In this document: positions 43,568 to 51,873 of the stretch, one piece after another
Numbering within the stretch: position 1 is the first letter of the stretch
Layout: each line of letters starts with the position of its first letter
Assembly: GCA_937924905.1 (NCBI GenBank)
Contig: CALDUK010000040.1
Location: forward strand, 1 to 55,712
Length of the DNA: 55,712 bases
DNA from: an uncultured Paracoccaceae bacterium
Lineage (GTDB): Bacteria; Pseudomonadota; Alphaproteobacteria; Rhodobacterales; Rhodobacteraceae
Direction of reading: 5' to 3'
Made by a program: the position numbers and the translations under genes
Notes under the pieces: model-generated
Database searches by the model: none
Told to the model about the DNA's origin: nothing
What the model saw: the letters and a program-made list of their open reading frames with translations, nothing else

Positions 43568-44779
43568 TCAGGCGGCCATGCGGTCAGACCGTCCGCCACG
43601 GCGACGCCGCGGGCGATGTCTGGCTTTGCCTTTGGATTTGGCCTTGTCGCCGCTGCCTTCCCAAGCTGTGCCGCCCGCAATTTTAATGCGGCTGCCCAGC
43701 ACTTTTTCAATGGCTTTCAATTCACCCATTTCGTCGGCGGCGCAGAACGCAACGGCTTGCCCGCTTTTACCAGCCCGTGCAGTGCGACCGATGCGGTGCA
43801 CATAGTTTTCGGGAACATTCGGCAGGTCATAGTTGTAAACATGCCCGACGCCTGGAATGTCGATGCCACGCGCCGCAACATCTGTTGCGACCAGCACGCG
43901 CACGGTGCCTGCCTTGAACGCCGCAATCGCCCGGTCCCGCTGTCCCTGGCTTTTGTTGCCATGGATCGAGGTCGCCGCGAAGCCGATTTCTTCAAGATGT
44001 TTCATCAACCGTTCGGCGCCGTGTTTTGTGCGCAAAAAGACCAACGCCCGATCATCGCGATGACCGTCCAGCAGATCAATAAGCAAGCTTTGCTTTTTCT
44101 CTTTCGGAACAAAATGCACGGAATGGGTTACCTTGTCGGCAACTTTGCCTGGTGGCGAGACTTCGACGCGCACCGGATTTGTCAGATAGTCACGGGACAG
44201 TTCGGCCATCGTTTTTGGCATGGTGGCCGAAAACATCATCGTCTGGCGGTCTTTGCCCAATCTGGGTGCAATCTGGCGCAGCGCATGGACGAAACCGATG
44301 TCCAGCATCTGGTCAGCTTCGTCGAGCACAAGAAAACGCGTGTGGCTGAGATCGACGGCCTGACGGTCCATCAGGTCAATCAAACGCCCCGGCGTCGCAA
44401 CAAGAATGTCGGTGCCCCGGTTCAATTTCTGAGCCTGCATCTTGATCGATTTGCCACCGACGACAAGCAAGATGCGCAGATCAGCTGTCAGACCCCGAAG
44501 GTTTTCCACAATCTGGTTTGCCAGTTCCCGCGTCGGGGCCAGGATCAGTCCGCGCGCGGATTTCGGGGCCGCTTTTTCGGGGCGCTTCGAAAGCGTCACG
44601 ACCAGCGGAATACCAAAAGCGGCGGTCTTGCCCGTACCGGTCTGGGCAATGCCCAGAATGTCACGGCCTTCCAGCGCGTGGGGTATGGCCTTGGCCTGGA
44701 TCGGCGTAGGCTGTGTCAGGCCCCGGCCTTCAAGCCGTGTCACCATACGGGCATTCAGCCCAAGTTCAGTAAATGTCAT
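43568..44779 (-). CDS. rhlE: DEAD-box RNA helicase, RhlE type
   Basis: 403 residues. Q motif with TPIQAKAIP, motif I AQTGTGKT, Ia APTRELA, Ib TPGRLIDL, II DEADQM, III SATMP, IV LVFLRTKHG, V ATDVAARGID and VI HRIGRTARAG are all present. The basic C-terminal tail (KSKGKARHRPRRRRGGR) should bind RNA. It unwinds RNA in ribosome assembly, mRNA decay or cold adaptation. ATG 44779 has AAGGA 5 nt upstream; the longer frame adds 8 residues. Stands alone between the guanidine operon and the EPS block. Confidence 0.94.
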   Translation of the reverse strand: MTFTELGLNARMVTRLEGRGLTQPTPIQAKAIPHALEGRDILGIAQTGTGKTAAFGIPLVVTLSKRPEKAAPKSARGLILAPTRELANQIVENLRGLTADLRILLVVGGKSIKMQAQKLNRGTDILVATPGRLIDLMDRQAVDLSHTRFLVLDEADQMLDIGFVHALRQIAPRLGKDRQTMMFSATMPKTMAELSRDYLTNPVRVEVSPPGKVADKVTHSVHFVPKEKKQSLLIDLLDGHRDDRALVFLRTKHGAERLMKHLEEIGFAATSIHGNKSQGQRDRAIAAFKAGTVRVLVATDVAARGIDIPGVGHVYNYDLPNVPENYVHRIGRTARAGKSGQAVAFCAADEMGELKAIEKVLGSRIKIAGGTAWEGSGDKAKSKGKARHRPRRRRGGRSDRMAA

Positions 44780-45104
44780 TTCAATCCTTGCCCGGATAGA
44801 CATCCGGTCTCACCGACGTCCGCCTCTGCGATCGATCGGTTGGGGTGCGCCCAAAGCCATCACCCCAGGCACCGTATTGTGCCAAGAGCCGCTTGGGCGG
44901 CGTCCCCCCTGCGTGATGTGGGAAAACTTTACGTCACGGCCAAGAGCGGGAAGACCCGCCTGCTCACGCGGCAAAGCGATGACGTAGGTGGCACGTGTTG
45001 CTTTGCAGGGCAAATGTCAATCGTTTTCGCAAGAATGATGCCCGGTGCGGTTGAAAAACACCTTGGCCCGCATTCAATCACCACGACCCGCAAATCACGA
45101 TGGG
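44780..45104. other. Intergenic region between the helicase gene and the EPS export gene
   Basis: 325 bp. It must contain the helicase promoter and leader. A 67-codon open frame on the minus strand (44810-45013) lacks family resemblance and a good ribosome site, so I do not call it. No clear repeat, RNA fold or operator is seen. Confidence 0.6.
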
Positions 45105-46322
45105 CTAGTTTTCCGACGCATAGATCACAGCCGCACCCACACCCAGGACAGCCGCAAGGTTTTTCACGCTGATGACCGAACTGTCATAGCACGCAATGGC
45201 GTCTTCGGGCAGTATATACGGGTTGAATTCGTCGCGGTCGGCGCGGCGCAACAGACTTTCCAGCGAATGTTCGATAACGATGGATTCACCCGTCATCGGA
45301 TTGCGCGAAAACAGGACAGCGCGGCGGTTTGCATTGGTCAGTTTCGATCCGCCAACGCAATTCAGACCGAACACGGCCTGCAAAAACCGTGTGCCGTATC
45401 GCATCTCGCGCGCGTCAGGAACGGCGGCGGGCGCGTTTGCCAATGCAGTTTCGGACAAGTTCGACAGGAACACTTTGACACCGGGCGCTGTTACCGAAGA
45501 CGGCACCATAAGCGAGTCCTGAAAGCAGCCCAGCGATGGCACTTCGATGCGATCACCGCTGATCAGGACAGGGTCGGGAAAGGCGCGCCCCTGGACCGCG
45601 TTGCGAATGTCAAATTCAAGCCGCTGTCCCCCCCGGATAACGCGGACACGCGAAAGATCAGCGTCGGGTCTGACACCCCCTGCATTCCGCAAAGCCGCCG
45701 ACAATGTGCGCGTCAGCGTTGCCGCGCCAAGCGCGCGCTGGCGTTCGACATCACGGGTTTGCGCATTTGCGCCGCCAATGATGACCTGCCGTGGTTCATA
45801 AACCGCACCCGCGACAAAGGCTTCGGCTTCTGCGTAATCGGCCAGCAAAACCGAAACCCGCGGCGCTGCATCGTAAAGCTGTTCGTCGACCAAGGCCTGC
45901 GCAAGGCTTGCTTCGATCTGCGCGGGCGTCCGGCCAACCGCGCGGACAGGCTTGGCAAAGGGCAAACGAAGAGTGCCGTCAACACCCACGACATAGGCAC
46001 CTGTGAACGTCTCGTCTTGTTCAACGAAAACCTCGACAAGATCCCCAATCGACAAGACCTCGCCCTCCCGCACCCCAAGGTTCGAGACAAACTCGCCCTT
46101 TGATGCGCCAGCGCTTTCCGCACCGATCAGGCCAGCACCACGGCACCGCTGCGCATCAATGAAACCCGAACTTTTCTCGAACCCATCCCCGGGCGATCGA
46201 TATCGCGCGGAATAGGCTTGACCCAGACTGGCGGTCTCGTTGTTGTCCGGGGTCTTTTGGCTTGCACATCCTGACAGAAGCACAGCGAACAGTGCGACAA
46301 CATAGAGTTTGGACATCGCCAT
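45105..46322 (-). CDS. Polysaccharide export lipoprotein (Wza-like)
   Basis: 405 residues. Lipobox LLSGCA after a hydrophobic signal (MAMSKLYVVALFAVLLSGC) predicts an outer-membrane lipoprotein. A Poly_export/SLBB-type region follows: LSIGDLVEVFVEQDETFTGAYVVGVDGTLRLPFA...VRAVGRTPAQIEASLAQAL, then VLLADYAEAEAFVAGAVYEP. It should form the outer-membrane channel for EPS. ATG 46322 has GGAAGA upstream; a second ATG lies 6 bp further in. It is divergent from the flippase gene across 195 bp carrying a shared regulatory box. A C-terminal hydrophobic segment is present (ISVKNLAAVLGVGAAVIYA). Confidence 0.87.
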   Translation of the reverse strand: MAMSKLYVVALFAVLLSGCASQKTPDNNETASLGQAYSARYRSPGDGFEKSSGFIDAQRCRGAGLIGAESAGASKGEFVSNLGVREGEVLSIGDLVEVFVEQDETFTGAYVVGVDGTLRLPFAKPVRAVGRTPAQIEASLAQALVDEQLYDAAPRVSVLLADYAEAEAFVAGAVYEPRQVIIGGANAQTRDVERQRALGAATLTRTLSAALRNAGGVRPDADLSRVRVIRGGQRLEFDIRNAVQGRAFPDPVLISGDRIEVPSLGCFQDSLMVPSSVTAPGVKVFLSNLSETALANAPAAVPDAREMRYGTRFLQAVFGLNCVGGSKLTNANRRAVLFSRNPMTGESIVIEHSLESLLRRADRDEFNPYILPEDAIACYDSSVISVKNLAAVLGVGAAVIYASEN

Positions 46323-46404
46323 AGCGTCTTCCGGTTCAGAATTTTCCCGAAACGTATCGCGAACCGGACCGGAAAACGACCGTTTATCGCTCAATCCCCC
46401 TTAA

Positions 46405-46423
46405 ACCTATCCGAACGCATAGG
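46405..46423 (-). promoter_or_regulatory. Candidate EPS-regulon box, copy 2
   Basis: On the minus strand CCTATGCGTTCGGATAGGT, sharing CTATnC(n4)GGATAGGT with the sites at 2372 and 53379. It lies between the divergent wza-like and wzx-like genes, 83 bp from the former and 95 bp from the latter, so it could control both. Confidence 0.5.
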
Positions 46424-46517
46424 CCTGCTTGCCTTATGCGCATCGGAAACGCCTTCAGAGACAATGAAAAACAAGCGCTTACGCGGTACGTCCTGTGCAT
46501 CCGAATGGAGATGTACG

Positions 46518-47735
46518 ATGACTTCACAGCGCAGCTTTCTGACCGCCTTGGCGACAAATGGTCTGTCTGAGATCGTTCAAAAGCTGTCGCGGATCGCCGT
46601 TGTCGTTGCCGTCGCGCGGGTGATGGACCCCGAAACGATAGGATTGGCGGCCGCCGCGATTGCCGCCGGCGATATCCTGAAGTCACTGACCGAAAACGGC
46701 GTGGTCCAGCGCATTATTTCGGCGCCCGAGGCAGAACTGGCAGGCGTCGTCCGCAAAGGCCATCGTCTTTTCACGCTTTGGTGTATTGGGTTGTTTCTGA
46801 CCCAATGCGCGCTGGCCGGTGTTCTTTGGGTCTGGACGGGCGGCGTTGTGGTCCCCCTGCTTATTGCGCTTCTGGCGCTGGAATACATTGTGATGCCGCC
46901 CGGTATTGTGAACTGCGCGCTGGCAATGCGGGCAGGCAAACTGACGGGAACCACAACCGTCGCCGGGGGCCAAATCGTTCTGGCGAATGTGCTGACCGCC
47001 GTTCTGGCCTTTGTCTGGCCGTCGCCGTTCGCGCTGATCCTGCCGCGGGTTCTGACAGCCCCTGTTTGGTTGATCGGGATGCGTCGCCTGCATCCATATA
47101 CCGTTGATCACACAGCAAAAATGGCACCGACACGCCCGTTTGTGGGCTTTGGCGCCTGGGTGCTGGCCAGTGAAGTGACCAAGACATTGCGCTTGCAGGC
47201 TGACAAATTGCTGATCGGCGCGCTTTTGGGCGCCGAAGCGCTTGGTATCTATTTCTTTGCTTTCAACGCCGGGCTAAGCCTTGCAACATCGGCCTCGATC
47301 GCTTTTTCACGCGTGATCTATCCCCGCATCGCAAACGCTACAAACCGGTCGAAAGCCGCCAAAGACGCCGTTTGGCTTGCAACACTGGTGGCAACCCCGG
47401 TCATCCTGCTACAGGCGCTTTTGGCCCCGTATTATGTCCCCATTCTGTTCGGCGACAGCTGGAGCTTTATGTCCGGCACAGTCTCGATCCTGTGTCTGGC
47501 CGCCATTCCGTCGATGCTGTGGGCCGGCACGTCCCAATGGCTTCGCGTAGAAGATCGCGCCGGGCAAGAATTTCATGTGACGCTGGCGATGACCTTTGCC
47601 CTGCTGATGTCGACATGGCTTTTGGCGCCTTTCGGCATCGAGACAATCGCCTGGGGCTATCTGGCCGTATCGACTGTCATTCAGGTCGCCGCGTCGCTTC
47701 CTCTTCTTCTTCCAAACACAGCAAGAAAGGCCTGA
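46518..47735 (+). CDS. Oligosaccharide flippase (Wzx/polysaccharide synthase family)
   Basis: 405 residues with about 12 membrane helices. The N-terminal NGLSEIVQKLSRIAVVVAVARVMDPETIGLAAAAIA and mid-protein RLQADKLLIGALLGAEALGIYFFAFNAG are typical of MATE-like lipid-linked oligosaccharide flippases. It would move the undecaprenyl-linked repeat unit to the periplasm. ATG 46518 has GGAG upstream. It starts the rightward run wzx-GT2-GT2-GT4, with the next gene 1 bp after its stop. No length anomaly. Confidence 0.87.
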   Translation: MTSQRSFLTALATNGLSEIVQKLSRIAVVVAVARVMDPETIGLAAAAIAAGDILKSLTENGVVQRIISAPEAELAGVVRKGHRLFTLWCIGLFLTQCALAGVLWVWTGGVVVPLLIALLALEYIVMPPGIVNCALAMRAGKLTGTTTVAGGQIVLANVLTAVLAFVWPSPFALILPRVLTAPVWLIGMRRLHPYTVDHTAKMAPTRPFVGFGAWVLASEVTKTLRLQADKLLIGALLGAEALGIYFFAFNAGLSLATSASIAFSRVIYPRIANATNRSKAAKDAVWLATLVATPVILLQALLAPYYVPILFGDSWSFMSGTVSILCLAAIPSMLWAGTSQWLRVEDRAGQEFHVTLAMTFALLMSTWLLAPFGIETIAWGYLAVSTVIQVAASLPLLLPNTARKA

Positions 47736-47736
47736 C

Positions 47737-48660
47737 ATGCCACGGTTTTCTATTGTCATCCCCTGCTACAACTGCGCCGCAACGCTTGGCGCGACCATCG
47801 CGTCTCTCATGGCGCAGACCGTTCAGGACTGGGAAGCGATATGTGTGGACGATGGGTCTACCGATGACACCCTGTCTTTGCTTGAAGATTATGCCACATG
47901 GGATCACCGTATTCGTGTCATCCGGCAGCGAAACGCGGGCCCAAGCGAGGCGCGCAATACCGGCGTGACCCATGCCTTGGCCGACCATGTCGCCTTTCTG
48001 GATGCCGACGATATCTGGCCGCGCAAAAAGCTGGCGTCGGTTTGGTCTGTTCTGACGACGCAACCGCAGGCCAAGGCCGTGTTCGGCCAGGCCGCGTTCT
48101 TTCTGGACGATCCGTCGGTTCCGACCGCGACCTCGACGGTGCGTCCGGGGTTCGCCAGGCTTGCCGATCTGATCGGGGAAAACCCGGTGTGCACCTTGTC
48201 CAACCTTACGGTGTCTCGCGACGCGTTTCTCGACAGCGGCGGCTTTGATGTTTCGATGCGCTATGCCGAAGACCTTGAATGGCTGATCCGCGCCCAGATG
48301 AAGGGCCTAAAGATCTTTGGCACACCAGAGCTGCACGTCTGCTACCGGACAAGCATGTACGGCCTGTCGTCTGACCTTGCGGCGATGCATGACGGCTGGA
48401 CGCAAGCCATCCAATCGGCCGGCAACAAGCTGACCGACCGGCAGATGCGTGCAGCCGAAGCGACCCATCTAAGATATCTGGCGCGCCGTGCCCTGCGCAC
48501 AAGCGCCCCATCCGGCGTCGCCTTGCGCCTGATGGCGCGGGGCGTCCGCCTGTCGCCCTTCACTTTTCTCGGCGACGGCCATCGCGGCCTGCTTACGCTT
48601 GTAGGGTGTCTTGTCGCCCCGCTTTGCCCCGCCGCCCTTCGCAACCGAATTTTCGCATAA
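47737..48660 (+). CDS. Family 2 glycosyltransferase
   Basis: 307 residues, GT-A fold. N-terminal FSIVIPCYNCAATLGATIASL, nucleotide-site VDDGSTDDT, the substrate loop NAGPSEARNTGVTHALADHVAFLDADDIW with the DxD metal motif (DAD), and YAEDLEWLIRAQ with the likely catalytic ED. The C-terminal part is helical and basic. It adds one sugar to the lipid-linked unit in the cytoplasm. It follows wzx by 1 bp and is followed by a related GT2 after 11 bp. Donor and linkage are unknown. Confidence 0.9.
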   Translation: MPRFSIVIPCYNCAATLGATIASLMAQTVQDWEAICVDDGSTDDTLSLLEDYATWDHRIRVIRQRNAGPSEARNTGVTHALADHVAFLDADDIWPRKKLASVWSVLTTQPQAKAVFGQAAFFLDDPSVPTATSTVRPGFARLADLIGENPVCTLSNLTVSRDAFLDSGGFDVSMRYAEDLEWLIRAQMKGLKIFGTPELHVCYRTSMYGLSSDLAAMHDGWTQAIQSAGNKLTDRQMRAAEATHLRYLARRALRTSAPSGVALRLMARGVRLSPFTFLGDGHRGLLTLVGCLVAPLCPAALRNRIFA

Positions 48661-48671
48661 CGAGGTGTCTC

Positions 48672-49640
48672 ATGCCCCGCGCTTCTATTGTCGTTTCTGC
48701 CTATAATACGCTGAAAACACTGCCTGAAACCGTCGAAAGCCTGCTGGCACAGGACTATGATGATTTCGACGTCATTGTTGTTGATGACGGGTCAAGCGAC
48801 GGCACCTCTGACTGGGTTCAGTCGCATCCAGATCCGCGTCTTCGGCTGGTCCGGCAGATCAACCGTGGCCTGGCTGGCGCGCGAAACGGCGGGATTGCCG
48901 CGACCGATGCCACCTATATCGGGTTCTGTGACGGCGACGACCTGTGGGAACCGCAGAAGCTTTCGAAACATGTCGCGTTTCTTGACGGCAATCCCAAGGT
49001 GGGCCTGACCTATTCGGGATCCATGCTGATTGATGCGCACAGTGTTCCAATCGGGGTCACACAATCGCCGAAAACGTCGGATATCACTGCGCGCGATGTG
49101 TTGTTGCGCAATCCGGTTGGGAACGGGTCTGCACCCGTTCTGCGTCGTGCCTGCCTTGATGAAATCATGTTCTGCCCGAAAGGCGAAACGCGTACTCAGT
49201 GGTTTGATGAAATGTTCCGCCAATCCGAAGATATCGAATGCTGGTTGCGTATTGTGTTGACCACAAACTGGCAGATCGCCGGAACGGACGAACCTTTGAC
49301 GCGGTATCGCATCATCTCGTCCGGTCTGTCCGCCAATCTTATCAAACAATTCGAGACATGGACCCGGGTTGCGGACCGCGTGTCCGAGCTTTCGCCCGAT
49401 TTTGCCCGTGCGCATGTGCCGGCAGCCCGGGCCTATCAGCTGCGCTATCTTGCGCGGCGCGCCGTTACGCTTGGCGCGGGTCGGACCGCGCTGTCGCTGA
49501 TGCGCCAGTCGGTCGTGTCGTCTTTGCATCCGGTCATAAACGAACCCTTTAAGACGGGATCGACGATTGCGGCTGGTCTCGTGCTTGTTCTTGGTGGTGG
49601 CCCCATTGTGCGCCGCGCTCTCGGAGGTCACCTGGCATGA
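48672..49640 (+). CDS. Family 2 glycosyltransferase
   Basis: 322 residues. RASIVVSAYNTLKTLPETVESLLAQDYDDFDVIVVDDGSSDGT, then NRGLAGARNGGIAATDATYIGFCDGDDLW (DGDD metal motif) and QSEDIECWLRI (catalytic ED). Closely built like the preceding GT2, possibly by ancient duplication, including similar tails (QLRYLARRAVTLGAGRTALSLM here, HLRYLARRALRTSAPSGVALRLM there). ATG 48672 has GAGGTG upstream. Its end overlaps the next gene by 4 bp (ATGA). Acts in EPS repeat-unit assembly. Confidence 0.9.
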   Translation: MPRASIVVSAYNTLKTLPETVESLLAQDYDDFDVIVVDDGSSDGTSDWVQSHPDPRLRLVRQINRGLAGARNGGIAATDATYIGFCDGDDLWEPQKLSKHVAFLDGNPKVGLTYSGSMLIDAHSVPIGVTQSPKTSDITARDVLLRNPVGNGSAPVLRRACLDEIMFCPKGETRTQWFDEMFRQSEDIECWLRIVLTTNWQIAGTDEPLTRYRIISSGLSANLIKQFETWTRVADRVSELSPDFARAHVPAARAYQLRYLARRAVTLGAGRTALSLMRQSVVSSLHPVINEPFKTGSTIAAGLVLVLGGGPIVRRALGGHLA

Positions 49641-50620
49641 CAAAGATCTGTCATCTGATCGACGACACAAGCCCCGGCGGGGTGAAACGGTTTCTCGATT
49701 TTATGCAAAGTTCTCCGCTGACATCCCAATTGGGCAAGCATGAGATTTTGCCTGTCAGTTGCGGTGTTTTCCGCGCCCCACGGCCAGACGCCGATGTGAT
49801 TGTGTCGCATGTGGTGCTGGCCTGGAAGAACCTGCCCTTCCTTCTGGCCCTGCGGCGCGCCAATCCCGGCACACCGCTGGTTCATATGGAACACAGCTAT
49901 TCGCCCGCCTTTGACCGATTGCTGGTCAAATCACCACGGCGGTTTCATGCGATGCTGAATATCTCGCTTTCCCTGTTCGACCGGGTGGTTACGATTTGCT
50001 CGGCGCAACAGCATTGGCTGCACACAGCCGTCGGTGTGCCAACCCGGCAGATGGTGCAGATCCCGCCCTGCGTTGCGCTGGACGGCTATCTGGAATTACC
50101 GGCACCTGACACCACAATTCGGTCCATCGGGGCCTTTGGGCGGTTCGACACCCAGAAAGGCTTCGACATCCTGATCCCCGCCTTTCGTCAAGCCGGTTTT
50201 GAAAATGTCACCCTTGATCTCTTTGGCGACGGGCCAATGCGGGCTGACCTCGAAGCTTTGGCCAAGGGCGACCCGAACATCATCTTCCATGGCTTTACCG
50301 ACGACCCGAGCAGTGCCATGTCGCGCGTGGATGCGGTCGCTATGCCATCGCGGCGCGAACCTTACGGTCTGGTCGCCCTGGAAGCACTGGCTGCCGGTCG
50401 CCCGCTGCTTGTCTCACGCGTGGATGGCTTGATCGACCACATATTGAACGGGGCCCTGCCCGTCGATCGGCTGACGACACAAGACTGGTGCAATGCCCTG
50501 CAAAACCTGCCACGTCGCACAGATGTTCAAAGACAACAGCAGTCCCGGCAACTGGCGTCTCGGGCCGCGCAAAATCTGGTTGATGGATGGACCAGCCTGC
50601 TGGCAGACCTGAACGTCTAG
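49637..50620 (+). CDS. Family 4 glycosyltransferase
   Basis: 327 residues, GT-B fold. The nucleotide-sugar site in the C-terminal half has IGAFGRFDTQKGFDILIPAFRQAG, LFGDGPMRADLEAL, FHGFTDDPSSAMSRVDAVAMPSRREPYGLVALEALAAGRPLL (the E-x7-E motif). The N-terminal domain is short (about 165 residues). Last gene of the rightward run; it converges with the polymerase/ligase gene, whose stop is at 50617, so the two stops overlap by a few bases. Adds a sugar during EPS assembly. Confidence 0.9.
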   Translation: MTKICHLIDDTSPGGVKRFLDFMQSSPLTSQLGKHEILPVSCGVFRAPRPDADVIVSHVVLAWKNLPFLLALRRANPGTPLVHMEHSYSPAFDRLLVKSPRRFHAMLNISLSLFDRVVTICSAQQHWLHTAVGVPTRQMVQIPPCVALDGYLELPAPDTTIRSIGAFGRFDTQKGFDILIPAFRQAGFENVTLDLFGDGPMRADLEALAKGDPNIIFHGFTDDPSSAMSRVDAVAMPSRREPYGLVALEALAAGRPLLVSRVDGLIDHILNGALPVDRLTTQDWCNALQNLPRRTDVQRQQQSRQLASRAAQNLVDGWTSLLADLNV

Positions 50621-51873
50621 GACGTTCCGCGTTCGGCCACTTCGCGCAGGTGAATGCCCAGCATAAGAAGCGCAGGCCACAGCAGATAGGCCTCAATCTC
50701 GATATTCTCACCCATAGACAGAATGAGAAACACCAGAAGAATGCCAAAGGGCAGACGCCCGCCCGGATGAACCACTGCGTCTTTGGCGGTGAACAGGAAA
50801 TGCGCGACAAACGGCACCGCAAAGGCAAGAAAGCCCACAACACCTTTAACGAACAACAAGGCCCACCAGGTATGGTGCGACCCGATGGGCATGTATTCGA
50901 CCAGATGCGGGCCCGGTTCAACCTGCCCGTGCCCGACCCAAACGCTTTCGTTTTGCCAGCGTTCGCGGGCAATGCGTTGCAAGGTGGCGCGCACGCGCGA
51001 ACTGTCAGCACGCGCGGTCCGAAACCCATCGATCGTATCTTCGACAAAAACCGTAACCGTCGTCCAGGCCGCCGCCATCATGGCGGTGACGACCGCCCCC
51101 GCGCTCCAGGCCCAGACCTTCAGCATCAAAGGCATCATGCGCGGCCCGACAGTGGCCACGACCAAAGCCACAAGGCCCATCCGCGACTTTGACATCAGGA
51201 TCATCGCCACGCCCGCGGCGCATCCGATGACCAGCCAAAAGGTTCGGCGGTCTTCCAACGCAAACAAAACCATAATCACGCCCAACAGCCCTGCAAAGGG
51301 TGACCAAGGTGCATAAAACTGCCAACGCGGTGTCCAGCTTTCGGGGTCAAGTGTATATAGATAAACGGTAAAATACTCTGGCCCCGGCCCACCCACAGCT
51401 TTCAGCGGTGATGTAAAGATACGCTCGGGCAATCCGATGAACGGCGCCACGGCGAAGATGGGCAACAGAATAAGCGTGGCAAGGGCCAGTTTTGAATGGG
51501 CACGCACCAAAACCTCGCGGCGCAGTTGAAGCACGGCGCCTGCCAATGGAAACAACGCCAGCAGCGCCCAGCCTTTGGCCCATCCGACCGTCGACTTGAT
51601 GGTCTTTTTCAACCCCAGTTCCCAATCCAGATGACCGGCCCAAAGCGCGATCAGCATCGCGGCCATCCCCGCAATCCACAACCAAACCAGCCAAGGAACG
51701 CGGCCCGTGGGGCGCAAATCTGCACGAAGCGCCGGGCCAAGATACAGGGACAAAATCGCAAGAACACCCAGAACCCAGGCCAAAACCGGGCCCACAACAT
51801 ACAACCCGCCAAAGGCATAAATGCCCCATGTCCAGACCAGGGTGCCGGCCACGATGCGTTCGGGCAAAGTCAC
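50617..51873 (-). CDS. O-antigen ligase/polymerase family membrane protein (Wzy/WaaL)
   Basis: 418 residues, about 10-12 membrane helices. A Wzy_C-type periplasmic loop contains RERWQNESVWVGHGQVEPGPHLVEYMPIGSHHTWWALLFVKGVVG, including the conserved HHTWW-type stretch of O-antigen ligases/polymerases. It probably polymerises EPS units in the periplasm. The start is GTG 51873, overlapping the stop of the chain-length gene (GTGA). With the Wzx, Wza and GumC proteins it completes a Wzx/Wzy-type pathway. Confidence 0.87.
   Translation of the reverse strand: MTLPERIVAGTLVWTWGIYAFGGLYVVGPVLAWVLGVLAILSLYLGPALRADLRPTGRVPWLVWLWIAGMAAMLIALWAGHLDWELGLKKTIKSTVGWAKGWALLALFPLAGAVLQLRREVLVRAHSKLALATLILLPIFAVAPFIGLPERIFTSPLKAVGGPGPEYFTVYLYTLDPESWTPRWQFYAPWSPFAGLLGVIMVLFALEDRRTFWLVIGCAAGVAMILMSKSRMGLVALVVATVGPRMMPLMLKVWAWSAGAVVTAMMAAAWTTVTVFVEDTIDGFRTARADSSRVRATLQRIARERWQNESVWVGHGQVEPGPHLVEYMPIGSHHTWWALLFVKGVVGFLAFAVPFVAHFLFTAKDAVVHPGGRLPFGILLVFLILSMGENIEIEAYLLWPALLMLGIHLREVAERGTS

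Noticed and set aside
44810..45013. 67-codon minus-strand gene before rhlE
   Set aside because: No family resemblance, no good ribosome site, odd composition; left as intergenic.
43460..45172. 570-codon open frame on the plus strand
   Set aside because: Antisense to the RhlE-type helicase with all its motifs on the other strand.
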